This document shows positions 60,421 through 64,000 of a stretch of 64,000 bases of DNA, piece after piece (positions within the stretch are counted from its first letter, which is position 1; each line of letters starts with the position of its first letter). This DNA comes from Escarpia spicata (lineage: Eukaryota > Annelida > Polychaeta > Sabellida > Siboglinidae), in assembly GCA_963995525.1 (NCBI GenBank), contig OZ023214.1, positions 42,961,998-43,025,997 of the forward strand. Direction: 5' to 3'. The position numbers and the translations under genes were made by a program. The notes beneath the pieces were generated by a model. The model saw only the letters and a program-made list of their open reading frames with translations, did not search any database and had not been told where the DNA came from.

Positions 60421-60882
60421 GAATTAGACAATGCAGTCTAGCCTAGTCTCTACTCTACTGCCTCTACTAGTCAGGGTTTGTGTAGCCTTGTTCAGTTGTT
60501 GGTTTCGGCATGCGTATTCTAACTGGGAAACAGACCATAGTTTAGGCTTTAGCTTTAGGCACTTGGATATCTGCAGTTTAGTTGAGTAACAACTTGTGTA
60601 TGTGATGTCATCGTTTTTAACACGCTTCAGCAAAACTAATTTACAAAAATGCGGTTTGAACTTTGAGGCGGCTAGCTCAACTCCGATTTGGTTCAATTGA
60701 CTCCATTTTAATATATTAGCTTTGCTGGCTGTGAAAATCGGTTGATTATGACTAAAGTTACCTACACTTTGTTCAAAAGGTCAGTTTCAGACCCTAAATA
60801 GACAACCTGCGCATCATCAAGTATCAAAAAGCTCTGATCAACCCAAGCAAAATTAGCCATTAGCTGAAGCGAAGCCAATGAA

Positions 60883-60925
60883 GTGGTACCAGTGGTACAC
60901 GTGGTACATGTGGTACCAGTGGTAC
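60883..60925. repeat. Short TGGTAC tandem
   Basis: GTGGTAC followed by variable CA/ATG spacers is repeated about five times at a 9-bp step, with GGTACC palindromes. Confidence 0.8.
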
Positions 60926-61169
60926 AAAAGAACAAAACATGGAAACAAAAGAAAGAGAAAAAAGACTAAACAACGTCATCAACCTACCATAATCAACATC
61001 ATGAAAGATACAAAAGGATACAAGGAGAACGAACACAACAACAGAGTTATTCTCATAGATGTGCCACCTCTGTTGCTGTTGCTCTGTCAAACACCATTAT
61101 CTACAACCCATATTGGTATATGCTATTATGCCGATGTTACACGATCTTTAGACTTACTATTTCAAGTTA

Positions 61170-61520
61170 TTTAATAATATTCGTCTCTGACGTCCCTTCA
61201 ACCTTCCTTGATGCATGCACACCTTCTTGTAAACATCCTTCACCACAGCTATCTACAAACACATAATCACTAACCATTCCATCAGTGTACACAAAGCCAT
61301 CCGCATGCTTGATCTCCGTCAGCTCCATCATGATAATCAACCCCTTCTTTCTGGTGTCCAACCACATCATTTCTGTATGGTACATGCTATTCTTCACCCC
61401 ATGCTTCTTGGACGCGTCCTTCCACTCTTGTAGCGCTTCTTTTGATTCCTGTTTGTTCTCTGCCACCATGGAAATATTGGCAGATATATCCAAAATTGGC
61501 CCACATTTTCTTTGAAACAC
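61170..61520 (-). pseudogene. Non-LTR RT fragment (palm/thumb region), decayed
   Basis: Minus-strand ESKEALQEWKDASKKHGVKN, then TEMMWLDTRKKG, then HADGFVYTDGMVSD resembles the segment following the catalytic motif in the LINE class of 3620-4440 (EQLIEWKKIFGMHGLKVSL). The active-site motif is not recognisable. The fragment ends about 55 bases before the RRM exon. Confidence 0.6.
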
Positions 61521-61584
61521 TCATTTAATACTGAGGTCTGCGAGCCATTTTAGATGAGATTCAGGCATTGTTTCAGTTGAACAC

Positions 61585-61810
61585 ATGAGAATGGCACGTG
61601 AACGTGACAGCCGCCCCCGGGACCTATCCCAGCATGAGCGTGAGAGGGAGCGAGATCGATCCAGGTCTGCCGGTGCCAACATGACCAACCACACGAGCAG
61701 CTCGGATCCAAAGTTACTCATGAGTCGGGTGTTCATTGGCAAACTGCCCACAGACCGTGTGTGTCGGGGCGACCTGGAGAGCATGTTCAGCAAGTATGGA
61801 AAAATACTTG
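61585..61810 (+). CDS. RNA-binding protein with hnRNP C/RALY- or NCOA5-type RRM, N-terminal coding exon (partial gene)
   Basis: The exon encodes an Arg/Glu/Asp-rich start (MARERDSRPRDLSQHERERE with DRSRS) and then the first half of an RRM: SRVFIGKLPTDRV (RNP2), GDLESMFSKYGKILG. The VFIG...L...D(L/V)...FSKYGKI pattern fits hnRNP C, RALY and the N-terminal RRM of invertebrate NCOA5-like proteins; the RD/RE-rich start favours the NCOA5-like option. The donor is AAATACTTG then GTAAGTTG at 61810/61811 (phase 1). The remaining RRM (RNP1) should lie beyond the right edge, as none was found up to 64000. ATG 61588 is the first usable start; a second ATG lies two codons on. TTTCAG at 61571-61576 may be an acceptor for a 5' UTR intron. 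Confidence 0.75.
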
Positions 61811-62530
61811 GTAAGTTGATTTGAGGATAAATGAACTTGAAAGGTTTAGTGACAAAGTTGTGACCAGTTATTGACTTGTCCATCAGATGGAGTGTGTCCA
61901 GTTATTCTATGTTGACTTGGTCATCAACGGCACCAGAGAATGGATGATTACACTATGAATGTAAGCGATTGTTATTACAGTGAAACCTCACTGTTAAGGT
62001 CACCCTTAGGACATGATAAAAGTGTATTGTATAGTGAGGTGACCATATTAGCAGTATTAATTTCTAATACTTGACTGTTACGGAAATCATTTGGGACTGT
62101 TCTAGGATGACCTTAATTGTGAGCTGGCTGTATTACTGAGGTGTGACCGTGAAGTGACTGTATTATTAAAATGTATATGGTAGTATTGTAACTACAATTA
62201 TGACGACGACTATGATTACAATCATGATTACAGCAACAGGTTGGTCATTGTGTGTGCTGTGTACATTACTTACAGTTACCTGGTTGTTACCAGAATTTAA
62301 GAAAACTTACTAACAAGTGGAACAGGGGGACACTAATCTGATTGTTTTTATGGAATTGACCCATATTTGACTGCTTCCATTTTGGTTAGGGCCTCGGCAA
62401 TATAATTTTATATGCAAAACTTGTTGTAATCATTATTGATATTAATGATTGCGATGTAACATGTATTTAAATAAAATAATTTTGCCTTTTTGACCAATGT
62501 AATTGAGTATGAACACACTCAAACACTGTT
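61811..62530 (+). other. Intron of the RRM gene, unassigned part
   Basis: AT-rich with imperfect GTGACCGTA/GTGAGGTGACC-like repeats at 61980-62160. No exon seen. Confidence 0.45.
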
Positions 62531-62532
62531 TG

Positions 62533-62853
62533 TGGAGCGCAGGGGTGCAGTGACTAGAGCTTCAGACTCTAAACCGAGAGAACCCGGCTTCGAATCCTTG
62601 TTGTGGTGTCGAACCTTTGGCCTGTTCATTCACTCTACGTTCCACTAGTTCACTCAGCTGTATGAATGAGTTCCTGGCTGTAGACACTGGTGGATATTGG
62701 TGTACGAATAGTCTTTAATTGCATCGTGGCTGGATGCTTCTCGGAGAAGTCATGATGGTGTTTGATTGAACAGGTCTGTCAGGGAGTAAAGTGTAAAGCG
62801 CTTTGAGCAGTCCTGAGGACTGGATACTACGCTATATAAGAAATTGCCTTTTT
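62533..62853 (+). repeat. tRNA-derived SINE, family A, full-length
   Basis: Head GGTGCAGTGACTAGAGCTTC with B box GGCTTCGAATCC; middle GTGGTGTCGAACCTTTGGCC; body GGCTGGATGCTTCTCGGAGA, AGGTCTGTCAGGGAGTAAAG, AAAGCGCTTTGAGCAGTCCT, GAGGACTGGATACTACGC, ending GCTATATAAGAAATT. Longest copy in the window. A tail-only copy is at about 56055-56110. Confidence 0.8.
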
Positions 62854-63310
62854 AGTCCTTTGGGCCGAAGGTCCAACGGACTATTGCCATCACTCTGCGT
62901 CCGCCGTTAGCTGCCGTATCTCAGAAACCGTTCAGCAACTTTTCCTCTAATTTTGCATAGACATAGCTTAGGGCACTGCCACTATGCACGAGAAATCTGT
63001 ATTTGACTGAATCGTTCTAAGGGCTCCCTAGGGCCTCCAAGGGCCCCAAAACTGGTAAATTTTTTTATTTTTCCTATTTTTTCAAAAAAACTGTTCAGTA
63101 ACTTTTTCTCTAATTTTGCATAGATGTTACTTAGGTTAGTGTCACTGTACACAATAAATCTGTATTTGATTGAATCATTCTAAGGGCACCAAAGGTCCCC
63201 TAAAATACAAAATTTGCTAACTAAACTGCTGCAGCTCTGTCTGGCTAATCCCTTTTCCTACAACATCAGTCACACCTCACTGTGGAGAGCCAGTCTGCCT
63301 GACTGAAACT
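62853..63310 (+). repeat. Second copy of the 145-bp-subrepeat family (no LINE attached)
   Basis: Starts GTCCTTTGGGCCGAAGGTCC, then AACGGACTATTGCCATC, and follows 43375-44000 in order to CTAATCCCTTTTCCTACAAC and CACACCTCACTGTGG, with one subrepeat fewer. It begins where the SINE ends. Confidence 0.75.
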
Positions 63311-63529
63311 GTGACTAATCTGTAATTGGTCACTGGCAGAGGCTTGTGTCAACAGACAGCATGCACTAGACCCCTGTTAACCCATTAAAGGCCATATCCT
63401 GGGGGGGGAAATATGCTACTAAATATAAAAATATGCATGTACATATGTGTTCTGCAATATAATGACAACCCAGAAACCACACGTTTGCTGAAACATTTCT
63501 AAAATTGACATTAAATGGGACCTGTCCTG

Positions 63530-64000
63530 GCGCAGGCTTCGAAAAGTCTGTTTTCCGAAAATGCCGCGAGGCAGAATCGTGACGTCAGTTGTGGAAAACA
63601 TTCCCGGGATCGCAAGCGTTCTCGGCGGCTGGATTTCTTTGGTGGATATTTGAACTGGTATATATTCATTCACATATAGAAATGGTGAACAAATGTGTTG
63701 TTGGAAACTGCAACAATTCGAATCTGACTGGCCATTCTGTGCACAAATTTCCCAAAGAGCCAGTTACTCGGCAGAAATGAAAACGTTTTGTTCGAAACAA
63801 CAGGGCCGACTGGACCCATGCTACGGCAACTAGCATTGTTTGAAGGCTTCGTACAATGGAAGATGGGTTTCAGGCGTAAGTTAGATGTAAAGAAATCTGC
63901 CGTTCCTTCGACGAACACAACAGAGGCAAAGGCGATTCGGTTACCGGCGAATCTGCGCAAGTGGGCCCGGTCAGTTGTCGGAGCTTCTTCACTGGTTCGT
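63530..64000 (+). pseudogene. THAP-domain sequence with stops (transposon-derived or decayed gene)
   Basis: From ATG 63682: MVNKCVVGNCNNSNLTGHSV then HKFPKEPVTRQK, a THAP zinc-finger start (C-x4-C, HxFP). TGA at 63778-63780 replaces the nearly invariant Trp; the frame then continues KRFVRNNRADWTHATATSIV and meets another TGA where the C-x2-H pair is expected. THAP domains occur in P-element-like transposases and in host regulators. Upstream 63530-63660 has CpG-bearing sequence with TGACGTCAG. The sequence runs to the window edge. Sequencing error at one stop is possible, but two breaks argue for a pseudogene. Confidence 0.7.

Noticed and set aside
60860..61174. Trp/Tyr-rich small protein
   Set aside because: Its start is a TGGTAC tandem repeat and the rest is AT-rich; no conserved domain.

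Overview
This is AT-rich animal nuclear DNA. Genes have many small exons with GT-AG junctions, and introns and spacers are packed with non-LTR retrotransposon remnants, tRNA-derived SINEs, TIR elements and minisatellites. The mix (PARP12-like, DIS3L2, CNEP1R1, an RRM exon and a THAP fragment) suggests a marine invertebrate, perhaps a mollusc or other lophotrochozoan. The species cannot be fixed from the sequence alone.

Layout. 0.5-1.35 kb: a minus-strand exon of a PARP12/ZAP-like CCCH-WWE gene that runs off the left edge. 2.2-10.3 kb: a gene-poor repeat zone with a 27-bp minisatellite, three blocks of another 27-bp minisatellite, a hAT remnant, and three unrelated reverse-transcriptase remnants. 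11.58-40.45 kb: DIS3L2 on the plus strand, rebuilt as 25 coding exons (964 codons) with consistent phases and intact RNB catalytic motifs. Its introns hold a 12.5-13.7 kb TIR element, SINEs, a 2.6 kb LINE, a hairpin-bearing repeat family and a 1.6 kb minisatellite made from the gene's own exon/5'-splice-site junction. 42.1-46.2 kb: a foldback MITE with a nested hairpin, then a second copy of the DIS3L2-intron LINE lacking its RT core. 49.2-58.4 kb: CNEP1R1 (TMEM188) on the minus strand, rebuilt as six small exons (128 aa). Its introns carry a 2.9 kb TIR element with an XPG/FEN-like nuclease ORF, a TTAA MITE and a 19-bp minisatellite nearby. 59.3-61.5 kb: RT fragments. 61.6 kb: a plus-strand exon with the first half of an hnRNP C/RALY- or NCOA5-type RRM. 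63.7 kb to the end: a broken THAP-domain sequence.

The host genes are not an operon and share no obvious pathway: DIS3L2 is a cytoplasmic 3'-5' exoribonuclease for uridylated RNA, CNEP1R1 is the membrane regulatory subunit of the nuclear-envelope lipin phosphatase, and PARP12-like proteins are RNA-binding ADP-ribosyltransferase relatives. Most of the unusual biology is in the repeats: the splice-junction minisatellite in DIS3L2, the nuclease-coding TIR element in CNEP1R1, and a minisatellite array split by transposons. All homology calls were made by eye from translated sequence; no searches were run.
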